57,734 nt of DNA, taken from the NCBI GenBank assembly GCA_002722175.1, contig PBKU01000014.1:1-57734 (forward strand), in the 5' to 3' direction. The stretch comes from Magnetovibrio sp. Lineage in GTDB: Bacteria; Pseudomonadota; Alphaproteobacteria; Rhodospirillales; Casp-alpha2. The notes under the pieces were generated by a model, which did not search any database, was not told where the DNA came from, and saw nothing but the letters and a program-made list of their open reading frames with translations. Both the position numbers and the translations under genes were made by a program. Positions 36,045 to 46,292 of this stretch are shown in pieces; position 1 is the first letter of the stretch, and each line of letters begins with the position of its first letter.

Positions 36045-39038
36045 ATGGCGGGAAAGAGCCCAATATCCAAAGTATTGAATATTCCGCAAGAGGTTCCGTT
36101 CCTTGATACCTTGGCGGGAAAATTAATTCTATTAGCTAATAATTCGAAAACAAGATTAATGGATATTCGAGTTTTTTTGCCAACCCGGCACGCATGTCAT
36201 ACATTGAAGAGCGCAATTTCTTGCAAAAAAAAAGGGGAGTCAGTTATTTTCCCCCGCTTAATCCCATTGGGTGATATTGATGAAGATGAGTTGTTTATAT
36301 CCGACTGGGGGGGGCTGGGGTTAGACCCTGGAAAAAAGTTTGATTTTAGGCCACCAGTCGAGGAAATTAGGCGACATTTAATGCTTGCCCAGTTAGTTCG
36401 GGCAAAGGATCCAAGTATCTTGCCCGATCATGCGCTTAAGTTGGCAATTGAATTAGCTAGTCTATTAGACCAAATCTACACTGAAAGACTTGAATTTAAA
36501 GAGTTAGATCGTTTAGCGCCTATTGAATTGGCGGATCACTGGGAGGTTACGGTTGGGTTTCTAAAAATATTAGAACGATCTTGGCCACAAATTCTTGAAG
36601 AAGAAGGCGTGATAGAAAGTGTAAAGCGCCGCGACCAGCTTCTAACTACAGTGGCAGAGAATTTATCAGCTCAAAATCCGCATTCATACGTTATCGCAGC
36701 TGGATCAACTGGAACGATTCCAGCAACAGCAGATCTATTGAAAGCGATCATCGATTTACCAAACGGCCATGTTGTTTTGCCTGGCTTAGACCGTCAACTT
36801 TCAGACTTTTCTTGGGATAATATGCATCCAGCTCATCCGCAATACGGAATTAAAAGGTTGTTGAATTACCTTAAGATTGAGCGTGATAAAGTAGATGATT
36901 GGGTGCAGTCTCACGAAAAAAGAATATCACTCCGTTCGCATGTAATCAATAAGGCACTGGGGTCAAATGATCTGGGTAATTTAAAAGAAGAACTTCAGCC
37001 AACAGAGATTCACCAGTCGATGAAAGGCGTAAGTATAGTCTCTTGTTCTAATGCACAAGAGGAGTCATTAGTTATAGCCCTTGCTATGCGACAAGCTTTA
37101 GAATCCAAAGTGCGCACCGCAGCTTTAGTAACTCCGGACAGGCGCCTTGCTAGGCGGGTTGTAGCCCAGTTAAAGCGGTGGAATATAAATATCAGTGATT
37201 CTGCAAGTCGATCACTTAACGATTCATCTCATGGTATATATCTTAAATCGATTTTAGACGCGGCTAGCAAAATGATGTCCCCAGTTTCTATGCTAGCCTT
37301 GTTAAAACATCCGCTCTCGTCCGGCGGAATGCGATCTGAAAAATTTCGAGAATGTGTGAGGGAAATAGAATTAATGGGATTGCGCGGACCACGCCCAATT
37401 TCGGGTGTAGATGGCCTGAAAAAAACAATTAGTCGCATAAATCTAGATGACCAAAACAATAATGAAAAAGTCAAAAATATTTCAACAGAAGATCTTTTAC
37501 ATGTGACTTTATTGCTCGAAAAAGCTTTTAGCCCCCTACTTTCTATCCTTAAAAGACATAAAGTTAGGTTTCGTGAGATCGTGAAAGCTCACATTGCTGC
37601 TGCTGAGCGTATTGCGGGGGATCATCTCTACAAGGGTGAAGCTCGACTATGGTCAGGAGATATAGGAGAGCAGGCTTCGAGCTTTATGTTTGAGCTTATG
37701 GAGGGAAACGGGGATTGGAATATTGAGCCCTCAAGCTATCTATCAATATTCGATACATTGATAAAAAAATATATTATCAAACAGGGTTCTGATATTCACC
37801 CACAACTTTCTATTTGGGGTTTACTTGAAGCCAGGTTGCAGCGTGCTGATACCATGATACTTGGAGGCTTGAATGAGGGTACATGGCCGCCAGATATCAA
37901 AGATAGCCCATGGATGAGCAGATCGATGATAAAAGCATTTGGCTTGCCGCCGATAGACAGACGTATTGGTTTAACTGCACACGATTTTGTTCAAGGGATG
38001 TCTGCATCTAATGTCTTGATTACTCGATCCCTGCGTTTTGATGGGGCTCCTACAATAAAGTCAAGATGGTTGACACGTATTGAAAATTTTCTGGCCCGTC
38101 TAGATTGCACTGATGTGTTGGTTAAAGAAGACTATTGGCTTAAGTGGGCTATTGCTCTTGATAAACCAAAGAAAGAATACAAAAACATCCCTCCTGCTCC
38201 GATACCACCTGTAAAAGTGCGCCCAGCTACTCTTACAGCAACACAAATCGAGACTCTTATTAGAGATCCTTACGCTATCTATGCTGAAAAAATATTGAAT
38301 CTATCCCCATTGGATAGTCTGGATGCCGACCCTAGCGCACCAAAACGAGGTATTTTTGTTCATCTCGTGTTGGAAAAATTTATCCGGGCTTATATGAAAG
38401 ATTTGCCAAAAGATGCAGAAAAAGCGTTTTTGGAAATTGGCCAGAATGTTTTTACCAGAGAAATTGATCGGCCGGGTGTATTAGCTATTTGGTGGCCTAG
38501 GTTAAAGCGGGTTGCCAGGTGGTATGTGGAAAACGAGCGTATTCGGAGAAAGTCCGGTTACTTGCCTGCGGCCCTAGAGGTTAGTGGGATGTTAGAGTTA
38601 TCTGTCGAGGGCAAATGTTTTAGGATAGTAGCAAAGGCCGATCGCATCGATTACGCTCCTGATTCAGGGTACACGGTTATTGACTATAAAACAGGACTAT
38701 TACCTACAGATAAACAAATTGAAATGGGACTTGCCCCCCAACTGCCAATTGAAGCTGCTATTTTGTCTTCTGGTGGATTTAAAAATCTCAAAATTGGAGA
38801 CGTAAAACAAATGGTATTGATGCAATTATCAGGGGGAAAGGAACCAGGGGTTGAGCACGTGGTCAAGCTGGACCCTCTTGCTGTATCCAGGTCAATAGTT
38901 ACGCAGATAAAAGATTTATTAATTTATTTTAATGACCAAAATACGCCCTACCGATCCAATCCAAGGCCAACATTATCAAACCGATTCAAAGGTTATGATC
39001 ATCTTGCACGCGTTAAGGCTTGGCAAATTGGGAGCTAG
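36045..39038 (+). CDS. addB: Double-strand break repair protein AddB
   Basis: Subunit of the AddAB helicase-nuclease that processes broken DNA ends for RecA. About 997 aa, as usual in alphaproteobacteria. The N-terminal half is an inactivated helicase fold. The C-terminal PD-(D/E)xK nuclease has KADRIDYAPDSGYTVIDYKTG near residues 866-886. The frame extends upstream into the nucleotidyltransferase gene (35955), but the ATG at 36045 lies just after that gene and is preferred. An A9 tract (36225-36233) and a G8 tract near 36307 both read in frame. addA begins 5 bp after its stop. Confidence 0.94.
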   Translation: MAGKSPISKVLNIPQEVPFLDTLAGKLILLANNSKTRLMDIRVFLPTRHACHTLKSAISCKKKGESVIFPRLIPLGDIDEDELFISDWGGLGLDPGKKFDFRPPVEEIRRHLMLAQLVRAKDPSILPDHALKLAIELASLLDQIYTERLEFKELDRLAPIELADHWEVTVGFLKILERSWPQILEEEGVIESVKRRDQLLTTVAENLSAQNPHSYVIAAGSTGTIPATADLLKAIIDLPNGHVVLPGLDRQLSDFSWDNMHPAHPQYGIKRLLNYLKIERDKVDDWVQSHEKRISLRSHVINKALGSNDLGNLKEELQPTEIHQSMKGVSIVSCSNAQEESLVIALAMRQALESKVRTAALVTPDRRLARRVVAQLKRWNINISDSASRSLNDSSHGIYLKSILDAASKMMSPVSMLALLKHPLSSGGMRSEKFRECVREIELMGLRGPRPISGVDGLKKTISRINLDDQNNNEKVKNISTEDLLHVTLLLEKAFSPLLSILKRHKVRFREIVKAHIAAAERIAGDHLYKGEARLWSGDIGEQASSFMFELMEGNGDWNIEPSSYLSIFDTLIKKYIIKQGSDIHPQLSIWGLLEARLQRADTMILGGLNEGTWPPDIKDSPWMSRSMIKAFGLPPIDRRIGLTAHDFVQGMSASNVLITRSLRFDGAPTIKSRWLTRIENFLARLDCTDVLVKEDYWLKWAIALDKPKKEYKNIPPAPIPPVKVRPATLTATQIETLIRDPYAIYAEKILNLSPLDSLDADPSAPKRGIFVHLVLEKFIRAYMKDLPKDAEKAFLEIGQNVFTREIDRPGVLAIWWPRLKRVARWYVENERIRRKSGYLPAALEVSGMLELSVEGKCFRIVAKADRIDYAPDSGYTVIDYKTGLLPTDKQIEMGLAPQLPIEAAILSSGGFKNLKIGDVKQMVLMQLSGGKEPGVEHVVKLDPLAVSRSIVTQIKDLLIYFNDQNTPYRSNPRPTLSNRFKGYDHLARVKAWQIGS

Positions 39039-39042
39039 ATAA

Positions 39043-42000
39043 TTGGACTCAACACAAGAGAACCGTGAGGCTCATGGGCAGCGGTCAGCTATTAATCCAG
39101 AGTATTCTGTTTGGGTATCTGCAAACGCTGGGACAGGAAAAACTCATCTGTTAATCGACCGGATTGCTCGGTTGTTGTTGGCTAATGTTTCACCAAGTCG
39201 AATTCTCTGTATTACATTTACACGGGCTGCAGCTGCAGAAATGTCAACACGACTGGAAGGCAGGCTAAGCAGTTGGGGCTGTATACCGGAAGAAAAATTA
39301 GTTAACCAACTAACAGAGCTTCTTAATCGAAGCCCAAACTCTCAGGAAATTGGAAAAGCGAGGGGTTTAATTACAGAAATACTTGATACTCCCCAGGGAA
39401 TTCATATTAGAACGATACATTCTTTCTGTGAATCTCTCTTATCTAGGTTTCCATTAGAATCAAACTTGCCACCACATTTTGCTGTATTAGATGAACAAAC
39501 GAGCCAAGACCTTCTTCTAGAATCTAGAGAACAGCTATTACTGGAATCACTCAGCAGAAAGGATTTAGGTCTGACAACGGCATTTGAGCACTTAATGGGG
39601 CTAGTGAGCGAACAGAAATTTGATAATCTCTTATCAGAATTGAACAATCAACGGGCTAAGCTATCAAATTTATTTGCCAAGCAGGGAAGCATTGCGAACA
39701 TAATATTATCCGGGCACAAACTTCTAGGGCTTCCGGAAGATGCAACCAGGGAAACAATTCTTTGCTCAGCTTCCAGTGACGATGCTTTTGAGTTCTCGTT
39801 GCTTTGGTCTGCTGCTGAAGAACTAAAGAGAGGCAGTTCTGGCGATATTAGGCGCGGAAAAATAATTTTAAAATGGTTGACACTTGATGTGCAGGGGAGA
39901 GTAAACAGTTTTGAGGGAGAATACAGTTCAGTGTTTTTGACGAAGAAAAATCAAATACGTTCTGATACTAAACTCGTTACGAGCAAGGTTAGGATGGCTA
40001 GGCTTGATATTCCTCATGTTTTGAAAACGGAAGCTAAGCGTGTGTTTAATGTTCAAGAACAGTTACGTGCGATTCGAATTCTAGAAGCTACCCAATCAGT
40101 TTTAACAATCGGTCAGGTATTATTAGAAAACTATAATAAGTTAAAAGAGCAAGGTGCGTTTCTCGATTATAACGACTTAATTGACCGTGCTCGCCATCTC
40201 CTTTTCCGAAAGGGTGGGGTGAGTTGGGTTCATTTTAAATTAGACGAGGGCCTAGATCACATCTTAGTTGATGAAGCCCAGGACACAAGTTCAACTCAGT
40301 GGGACGTTATTTTTTCACTTGCTTCTGATTTTTTTTCTGGCGAAGGGCAAAGGAGCAAGGGTCAGCCTACAATATTGGGCGTAGGTGATGAAAAGCAGTC
40401 TATTTTTAGCTTTCAAGGCGCTGAACCAGAGCTTTTTCGTATAAAAGGCCAGGCATTCGAAAACTTAGCGAGGTCGAGCGGGCTTAACTGGCAATCAGCT
40501 CAATTGCAGAATTCTTGGCGTTCTGTCTCAGCAATTCTAGAAGTAGTAGACTCCGTCTTCCAGGGGCAAGATCCAAGAAGTGGCCTTTTGTTTGGAGCTA
40601 GTGAGAGTAATCAACACAAGACCATGCGTATAGGGCAGGCTGGGCTTGTTGAATTATGGCCGATAGAAAAGCCAGAAAATATTCCAGATATCAATCCATG
40701 GGATACTCCTTTCAGTCAGCTTGAGTTTGAAACCCCGGATGCTCGACTGGCAAACAAGATAGCTGAGAAAATTAATAAGTGGTTGACTTCTGGTGAAAGA
40801 CTTTTGTCTGCCAATCGGCCTATTGAGCCAGGCGATATATTGATTCTTGTTAGGAGCCGCGGGAGATTTTATGAGGAAATGATAAGGGCAGTGAAGTCTC
40901 GTGATATTCCTGTTTCAGGTCGGGATAAAATGATTTTGACGGAACACCTAGCGGTGATGGATTTAATGGCCTTGGGGAAATTTTTTCTTTTACCCGAGGA
41001 TGACTTGAATCTCGCTACAGTATTAAAAGGGCCTCTCATTAATTTGACAGAAGATCAGCTTTTTCTTCTAGCAAGCTCAAGAGAAAAATCGCTTTGGAAG
41101 GAACTACTAGCAAGGGGCGATGACGATAGTGCCTTTAATAAAGCAAGGACTTATTTAACTAATATGCTTGAATTTGGAGATAAGCTACCTCCATTTGAAT
41201 TCTTCTCGAAGATACTGAATCAAGGGGGGAAAGAAGCTATCCATTCGTACTTGGGAGCTGATGCTGAAGAGCCCATGGACGAATTTCTTTCATTGGCCCT
41301 AGAATTTGAACGAAAAAACGTACCTTCACTTCAAAGCTTTCTACATTGGATGGAAAAGGGTGCTATAGAGGTTAAAAGAGATCTAGAGCAAGAAGGTAAG
41401 AAAGTCCGCATTATGACAATCCATGGAGCAAAGGGGTTGCAGTCCGAAATTGTTTTTCTTCCCGATACTTGTTCTGTTCCGACCCAGCATTCTATAGATC
41501 AATTTTGTTGGTTTGAGGGTGACTGTAACACTGAAGCTGGCGTCTTATGGCCACCTTTTGTTTCAGATGAAACGACTGTGACGCAAAGGGCCAAGAATAG
41601 TGCTAAACTTAAAAAGTTTTGTGAATATCAAAGGCTACTTTATGTTGCGATGACGCGTGCTCGCGATAGGCTTTATATTGCTGGGTATCAAGGAAAAAGA
41701 AATCCGCCTAAAAACTGTTGGTATCATTTAATCGAAAATGGAATAAATCAACTTGAAAATGTTATGAAAATACATGGCAAGCGTGGTGAAGTAATCCTTC
41801 GATATGAACATCAGCAAATAAATTCCCCAGAGGAAAGGGGTTCAGAAAAAAAGTCAACTTTCCAATCGGAAAGTCTTCCAAGTTGGGTATTTAAATCGAT
41901 CGATGACTTGCCAAAGGAAATGCCATTGACCTTTGGCTCGCAGTTAGATGATAAATCTCCAACACAGTCACCGCTTAGAGATGGTGGGGAAAAACGCTTC

Positions 42001-42498
42001 AAAAAAGGACTCCTGACACATAGTTTGTTACAATTGCTTCCTGAAACTTCTCTAAAAAACCGTCGTATGATTGCAGAAACATTTTCTAGAAAATTCTCAA
42101 AAAGCTTTAAAAAAGGCACGATAAAAAAAATAATAGATGATTGTTTAAGTATTATAGGAGACAAAAAGTTTTCTGAGTTGTTTGGACCAGAGAGTCAGGC
42201 GGAGGTTTCGATTGCAGGAACAATTAATACTAAGAGGGGTCCAATGCGGTTTTCTGGCCGCGTTGACCGTTTGTTAGTAGAAAAGAAGAAAGTTACAATA
42301 ATAGAGTTTAAAACAGATCAGTTGCCATCGATTTCAATCAAGTATGTGCCACGACAATATCTACATCAACTTGCTTGTTATCGTGCAGTGTTATCAAAAA
42401 TATATAAAGGATGTAAAATTGTTTGCTTATTATTGTGGACCGACAAATTAAAGGCTATAGAAGTGCCAGAAGAAATTCTTGTTCAGTTCAAACCTTGA
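39043..42498 (+). CDS. addA: Double-strand break repair helicase-nuclease AddA
   Basis: Motor and second nuclease of AddAB. 1151 aa. Walker A is ANAGTGKT at residues 27-34; later motifs include HILVDEAQDTS, GDEKQSIFSFQGA, VRIMTIHGAKGLQSEIV and RLLYVAMTRARDRLYI. The C-terminal nuclease has FSGRVDRLLVEKKKVTIIEFKTD near residue 1075. The start is a TTG at 39043 with GGGAG about 8 nt upstream, overlapping the end region of addB; no ATG occurs before the Walker motif. trxA follows 86 bp downstream. Confidence 0.96.
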   Translation: MDSTQENREAHGQRSAINPEYSVWVSANAGTGKTHLLIDRIARLLLANVSPSRILCITFTRAAAAEMSTRLEGRLSSWGCIPEEKLVNQLTELLNRSPNSQEIGKARGLITEILDTPQGIHIRTIHSFCESLLSRFPLESNLPPHFAVLDEQTSQDLLLESREQLLLESLSRKDLGLTTAFEHLMGLVSEQKFDNLLSELNNQRAKLSNLFAKQGSIANIILSGHKLLGLPEDATRETILCSASSDDAFEFSLLWSAAEELKRGSSGDIRRGKIILKWLTLDVQGRVNSFEGEYSSVFLTKKNQIRSDTKLVTSKVRMARLDIPHVLKTEAKRVFNVQEQLRAIRILEATQSVLTIGQVLLENYNKLKEQGAFLDYNDLIDRARHLLFRKGGVSWVHFKLDEGLDHILVDEAQDTSSTQWDVIFSLASDFFSGEGQRSKGQPTILGVGDEKQSIFSFQGAEPELFRIKGQAFENLARSSGLNWQSAQLQNSWRSVSAILEVVDSVFQGQDPRSGLLFGASESNQHKTMRIGQAGLVELWPIEKPENIPDINPWDTPFSQLEFETPDARLANKIAEKINKWLTSGERLLSANRPIEPGDILILVRSRGRFYEEMIRAVKSRDIPVSGRDKMILTEHLAVMDLMALGKFFLLPEDDLNLATVLKGPLINLTEDQLFLLASSREKSLWKELLARGDDDSAFNKARTYLTNMLEFGDKLPPFEFFSKILNQGGKEAIHSYLGADAEEPMDEFLSLALEFERKNVPSLQSFLHWMEKGAIEVKRDLEQEGKKVRIMTIHGAKGLQSEIVFLPDTCSVPTQHSIDQFCWFEGDCNTEAGVLWPPFVSDETTVTQRAKNSAKLKKFCEYQRLLYVAMTRARDRLYIAGYQGKRNPPKNCWYHLIENGINQLENVMKIHGKRGEVILRYEHQQINSPEERGSEKKSTFQSESLPSWVFKSIDDLPKEMPLTFGSQLDDKSPTQSPLRDGGEKRFKKGLLTHSLLQLLPETSLKNRRMIAETFSRKFSKSFKKGTIKKIIDDCLSIIGDKKFSELFGPESQAEVSIAGTINTKRGPMRFSGRVDRLLVEKKKVTIIEFKTDQLPSISIKYVPRQYLHQLACYRAVLSKIYKGCKIVCLLLWTDKLKAIEVPEEILVQFKP

Positions 42499-42584
42499 CT
42501 GGCCGAAATGCCGCACCTAAATTTTACGGAGTTATTGGTTATCTGTCGTACCATTTTGGATTACAATTATAAAGGAATGCTTAT

Positions 42585-42902
42585 ATGCAACTACAAGTTA
42601 CTGATAGTTCGTTTGATGAAGATGTTCTTAACGCCCCAGGTCCTGTTCTTGTAGATTTTTGGGCTGAGTGGTGTGGCCCCTGCAAACAAATTGCGCCGGC
42701 GTTAGAGGAAATAGCAAAGGAATTGGATGGCCAGATTATTGTTGCTAAGATCAATATTGACGAGAACCCTGAAACACCAGGTCGTTACGGTGTGCGCGGC
42801 ATTCCAACTTTAATGATTTTTAAAGATGGTGAAGTTGCTGACACCAAAGTTGGCGCCCTCCCGCAAGGGCTGCTATCTACTTGGGTTAAGGAAAATTTAT
42901 AA
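42585..42902 (+). CDS. trxA: Thioredoxin
   Basis: General disulphide reductant of the cytoplasm. 105 aa with the WCGPC active site (Cys30, Cys33), [11 protein letters not shown] and the cis-Pro segment [18 protein letters not shown] lies 8-9 nt before the ATG. It follows addA, the usual place in alphaproteobacteria, with an 86-bp gap that may hold its own promoter. Confidence 0.97.
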   Translation: MQLQVTDSSFDEDVLNAPGPVLVDFWAEWCGPCKQIAPALEEIAKELDGQIIVAKINIDENPETPGRYGVRGIPTLMIFKDGEVADTKVGALPQGLLSTWVKENL

Positions 42903-43083
42903 TCGTTTAAGAAATTGTAGACCTATTTTGAACAAAGCCGTCTTTCAGTTATAAAATAGAAACCAAAACTATTTAGCATTGAATTGTTAGAGGACTAGAG
43001 TTTAACTTGCAGCTTGTGTTTCGTCCTGCGGTCCAAGGATAATTTTTTGTTTGCCAAGTATCCTCTAGGTATCATGACAAAAA

Positions 43084-43100
43084 CTCTTTATTATAAAGAG
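43084..43100. repeat. Perfect 17-bp palindrome between convergent genes
   Basis: CTCTTTAT and ATAAAGAG flank a single T, between the ends of trxA and the coiled-coil lipoprotein gene. The spacing leaves almost no loop and there is no T-run on the plus side, so it looks more like a protein-binding site than a terminator. It could be chance in AT-rich DNA. Confidence 0.3.
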
Positions 43101-43170
43101 CGAAATTAAACCACGTACACAAAAGTTTGTGCTGGGCTTTTTCAGTTTACCTAAGAAAGAAACTTAATTC

Positions 43171-44331
43171 TTAACGAAGGTACAAATGAACCTCATTGCT
43201 CTTGATTTGTGCTTCTGTTTTTGCTGAAACAGCAACGCGTGACGGTGGGAGCCCCATTTCAGTTAAAGACCGGAGTACATCTTCGGCGTGGCGTCTAGCT
43301 TTTCGATTGTTTTGTGTAATTTGTCCCTGACCTCCAATTGTTGGGGCAACTGCAACCAGGTCAAACATTGCTCTTGGGCGTTGTTCTAATACTTTACTTA
43401 CAGTAGCATATAGCGCCTGTTGATAAGGTACATCTGGACGGTCAAACCGAACAACAACCAAGGGGCGTCGGCCAACAGTATTCATGGGAGCACCTGCGGA
43501 TGCAATCTGATTAAGACCGGCACTAAGTACGGCTTTATTAACTAGGCTTCCCCCAAACATTTCTCCTGTTTTGATTCCAGCGGACAAGAGGTTTAGATTT
43601 GCGCGTTCAGTAGAGATATATGTAGTTTGCCGGCGGATATCTTCCGTGGTTTCCTTAAGCAATCGATCTATAAGTACAGCTGTACGATTTGTTTCATCTT
43701 CAAGAATCGCTAGTTGACGGTGGTCCTCGTCAACTGCACCTGAAACACTGAAAGCCGCGCGCGCTGATTCTGACATATACGATGACAAAGTTGAATTGTT
43801 GGAAATTGCTGCCGCTAACAAATTCATTCGGTCAATGTCTTTGGACAACCTATCTAATTCTTGTTGGGCACTCTGAAACTGTTGGACTAGTATTGGATTG
43901 CCAGGCGTTGTTCCAACTTGCAAACGCGCATTTACTGCTGCGATTGTGCCGTGATACTGCTGCGACTCATTTACAAGAGAGCTACGAAGGCGCTGCAGTT
44001 CATCGTTCTGCTGCCCTATCGAGCTTTGAAGCCTTTGTAATTCTTGTCGAAGCTCTGCAACCTTTGCGCCAACAAAGGTGCCAGTTTGTTGCCCAGGCGT
44101 AACACCCCCTGGAATAAAATTAGTTGTACCGAGTCTTGGCTGTGCAGTAGCTACAACTTCTGGGTCGGGAGAGCGGGATGGAGGTGTAGTGTCGCCCTGT
44201 ACAGAAGATGAAACAGTGGCTGCCGGCTCTTCATCCTCAAAAGATGGCCAAAAATCACTATCACTAAACGAACACGCCGGAAGCCACATAAGGGCTCCAA
44301 ATATTGCGATTGGGAAATATGCTGATCTCAT
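43171..44331 (-). CDS. Coiled-coil lipoprotein with OmpA-like C-terminal region
   Basis: A 386-aa predicted outer-membrane or periplasmic lipoprotein. The lipobox is WLPAC with Cys20. A low-complexity Ser/Pro/Thr linker covers roughly residues 35-80. Coiled coil follows from about 88 to 260 (ELRQELQRLQSSIGQQNDEL). The C-terminal part (LVVVRFDRPDVPYQQAL and ARRHAEDVLRSLTEMGLPPSRVAVS) resembles OmpA-like peptidoglycan-binding regions, where the helical element places residues against diaminopimelate; the match is weak. I do not recognise a named family. It is convergent with trxA. Confidence 0.78.
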   Translation of the reverse strand: MRSAYFPIAIFGALMWLPACSFSDSDFWPSFEDEEPAATVSSSVQGDTTPPSRSPDPEVVATAQPRLGTTNFIPGGVTPGQQTGTFVGAKVAELRQELQRLQSSIGQQNDELQRLRSSLVNESQQYHGTIAAVNARLQVGTTPGNPILVQQFQSAQQELDRLSKDIDRMNLLAAAISNNSTLSSYMSESARAAFSVSGAVDEDHRQLAILEDETNRTAVLIDRLLKETTEDIRRQTTYISTERANLNLLSAGIKTGEMFGGSLVNKAVLSAGLNQIASAGAPMNTVGRRPLVVVRFDRPDVPYQQALYATVSKVLEQRPRAMFDLVAVAPTIGGQGQITQNNRKARRHAEDVLRSLTEMGLPPSRVAVSAKTEAQIKSNEVHLYLR

Positions 44332-44432
44332 TTTTTTTGTTACGTCCAGAGTAGTTAAAGGGCTTTCCCTCGAGTATAATGTAATTATGTGGGCTAAAAG
44401 TCTAGGTATTTATATCCTGTCGGAAAGTAATA

Positions 44433-44585
44433 CTATAAAATTTTAGGGCTAGCAACCGATGGTAGCGCATTCATTCCCATTATTTTTGTATCATCGCTAA
44501 AGCGAATGTTGGCTTGCCAACTATCAGGCCTTGGAGTAATTTCGTCAGTCTTATCAAATTGATGTTTGGAAAAGTCTAGCGGCGT
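44433..44585 (-). other. Open stretch beside tRNA-Arg, possible gene remnant
   Basis: A 50-codon frame without stops, ending in TAG at 44433-44435, reads as a plausible protein tail (SDDTKIMGMNALPSVASP). It has no ATG, GTG or TTG near its beginning. It lies between the lipoprotein start and tRNA-Arg. It could be the end of a decayed gene or a chance frame; 50 codons is not rare in such DNA. Confidence 0.2.
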
Positions 44586-44598
44586 TTAAAATTTTCTT

Positions 44599-44675
44599 GC
44601 GCCCGTAGCTCAATTGGATAGAGCGTCTGACTACGGATCAGGAGGTTGGGAGTTCGAGTCTTCCCGGGCGCGCCA
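44599..44675 (+). tRNA. tRNA-Arg (anticodon ACG)
   Basis: A full cloverleaf: acceptor GCGCCCG pairs with CGGGCGC, the D-arm contains AGCTCAATTGGATAGAGC, the anticodon loop is GACTACGGATC with ACG, and the T-arm has GAGTTCGAGTCTT. The 3' CCA is encoded. A34 is the substrate of TadA (10.9 kb). A strong terminator follows 4 nt later. Confidence 0.97.
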
Positions 44676-44679
44676 ATAA

Positions 44680-44719
44680 AATAACGGGTTAGCAGATGTC
44701 TGCTAACCCGTTATTTTTT
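44680..44719 (+). terminator. Strong rho-independent terminator after tRNA-Arg
   Basis: A 17-bp perfect stem, 44680-44696 with 44699-44715, around a two-base loop, containing ACGGGTTAGCAGA and its complement. T-runs finish the signal (44714-44719). It is the clearest terminator in the window. Confidence 0.92.
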
Positions 44720-44909
44720 AATAGCTAGTTAGGCAAAAAATAGACGAAGGGGGGCTATATAATGTCAGTATATAAAAAATGATTAGATCATTAAAAGATA
44801 ACGCTCTCGACGTATACTTAGAGTTACTTACACCCAGATTATCTGTTTGAAAGACATCAATCTGGTGAAGAAGTTCCCCGGGAAAGGTGGGTGCTAGTTA
44901 GTTGTCGGT
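44720..44909. other. Gap after the tRNA terminator with two tiny overlapping frames
   Basis: After GAAGGGGGG comes a 6-codon frame (MSVYKK, from about 44762) whose TGA overlaps an ATG opening a 23-codon frame (MIRSLKDNALDVYLELLTPRLSV). The ATGA overlap and leading purine run resemble coupled translation, but both peptides are too short to call genes. Confidence 0.25.
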
Positions 44910-45101
44910 ATGTTTAATGCCATGAGTGAGGGAAAACTTACTTTTTTTGATTATAGGTGTTTGTATGAAAATGAAGATATTCTAGTTTTGTTCCATCTGG
45001 CAAATTTTCCAGATAGGACTAAAGAAGCAATTTTAGCTGTCCATACTCTTCAAGATGACAAAACAGTAAGAACGGGGAGTGGCGCAACACCTACCCAATA
45101 G
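44910..45101 (+). CDS. Small hypothetical protein (uncertain)
   Basis: A 63-codon frame (or 59 from the ATG at 44922). The peptide has no signal, no membrane segment and no recognised motif; FFDYRCLYENEDILVLFHLANFP is its most distinctive stretch. No good Shine-Dalgarno sequence stands before either ATG. It lies in a region without conserved neighbours. It may be genuine lineage-specific coding or a chance frame. Confidence 0.35.
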   Translation: MFNAMSEGKLTFFDYRCLYENEDILVLFHLANFPDRTKEAILAVHTLQDDKTVRTGSGATPTQ

Positions 45102-45254
45102 ATAGGTCAGTGAGATGCACTGTAGAGTTTTTTTTATGTTCGTTTAAAGAGTATTATTGAGGCTTTTCGTTTGATGTTGCACAGCTAGCATAATTCCCTC
45201 GGCAAAGCATCTTGCGTTAAGCATGCCAACTTTTGAAAAAGGGTTCATTTTCAT

Positions 45255-46217
45255 ATGAATAACCTAGTGGTCTTGATTATTACGTTGATATTATTAAGCA
45301 CCGCTGCAATGGCAAAAATGAAAAATGAGACCTTAATTTATTGGTCTTATACAACAAATAGTTTTTCGCAGGTGTTTGATGGAAGCTATTCTAAGCAAAA
45401 GAGAGTGAAGCACAAAGTTAAATTATGGATGCCTCAGCAAGAAAAGATGCGTGTACCGGTTATTGTTATGCAACATGGCACCGCCCCTCCAAACAAATAC
45501 AAAAAGTGGCTAAATATCTCACTTCCAATATACCTCTCAGAGGGGTTTGCCGTTGTTATGAATGACAGTTATAGCGCTAGGAAATTGAAACGTTCAAAGC
45601 AGCTATCTTTTAGCGCAAGAGTGATAGACAATATCATGTTATTTAACAGGTTGTTTGAAGACAAAAGATTTGATCCGGATAATATTAACATCCAAGGCTT
45701 CAGTTATGGTGGTATGGTAGCATACCACATGGCTTATGAAGCATATCAGCCATTGTTGGCCGGGACTTGGAACTCTCACTTGTCCATGTATGGTGCCTGT
45801 GATGTAATTTTAGAGGACAGTGAAATGACGGGAGCACCGGTGCTAATGTATTTAGCAGGAAGGGAAAATCGTCAATCAAATAATGATTGTTTTAAATACC
45901 GAGAGCAGGTTGGCGGTTTTGACATTGTTGTCCTTGAAAAATCATACCATGGATTTGCTTTGGACGATGGTGTGACAAATGAACCGGACACGGGCGTCTT
46001 CACAAGATGTGATACGGGTCCTCAGAATACGATTAGCAAAGGTGGAGTTTGGAAATACAATAAGACGCATTGGTCAGGGTCATATAATGATATAATATCT
46101 GGTATTTGGAAAGATTGTGGTACCTACGAAAAAACAGTTTTTGGCGGTTCTGAGGCAACCAAAATTCGAGCAGTTAAGGACAGTATTTTGTTTTTTAAGC
46201 GAAATAATGCCCAATAA
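45255..46217 (+). CDS. Secreted alpha/beta hydrolase, dienelactone-hydrolase-like
   Basis: A 320-aa exported serine hydrolase. Residues 1-20 (ending STAAMA) are a clear signal peptide. The nucleophile elbow is GFSYGG near residue 154, the oxyanion region is VIVMQHGTAPP near 70-80 and the catalytic His is in SYHGFALD near residue 235. Several Cys in the C-terminal third could form disulphides in the periplasm. The fold resembles DLH/prolyl-oligopeptidase-type esterases; the substrate is unknown. It stands alone in the lineage-specific region. Confidence 0.82.
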   Translation: MNNLVVLIITLILLSTAAMAKMKNETLIYWSYTTNSFSQVFDGSYSKQKRVKHKVKLWMPQQEKMRVPVIVMQHGTAPPNKYKKWLNISLPIYLSEGFAVVMNDSYSARKLKRSKQLSFSARVIDNIMLFNRLFEDKRFDPDNINIQGFSYGGMVAYHMAYEAYQPLLAGTWNSHLSMYGACDVILEDSEMTGAPVLMYLAGRENRQSNNDCFKYREQVGGFDIVVLEKSYHGFALDDGVTNEPDTGVFTRCDTGPQNTISKGGVWKYNKTHWSGSYNDIISGIWKDCGTYEKTVFGGSEATKIRAVKDSILFFKRNNAQ

Positions 46218-46292
46218 GCTTGGGAACAAATATGTTTTCTAGATGCGGTAGTCTAACTTTGTATCATTTTTCGATTATGCTATTTTAATTAG

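Noticed and set aside
36225..36233. A9 tract in addB as another frame break
   Set aside because: Reads in frame as three Lys codons; protein is continuous.
44840..44900. Second copy of the tRNA-Arg 3' end (att site)
   Set aside because: CCCGGG at about 44877 is shared, but the flanks do not match the tRNA.
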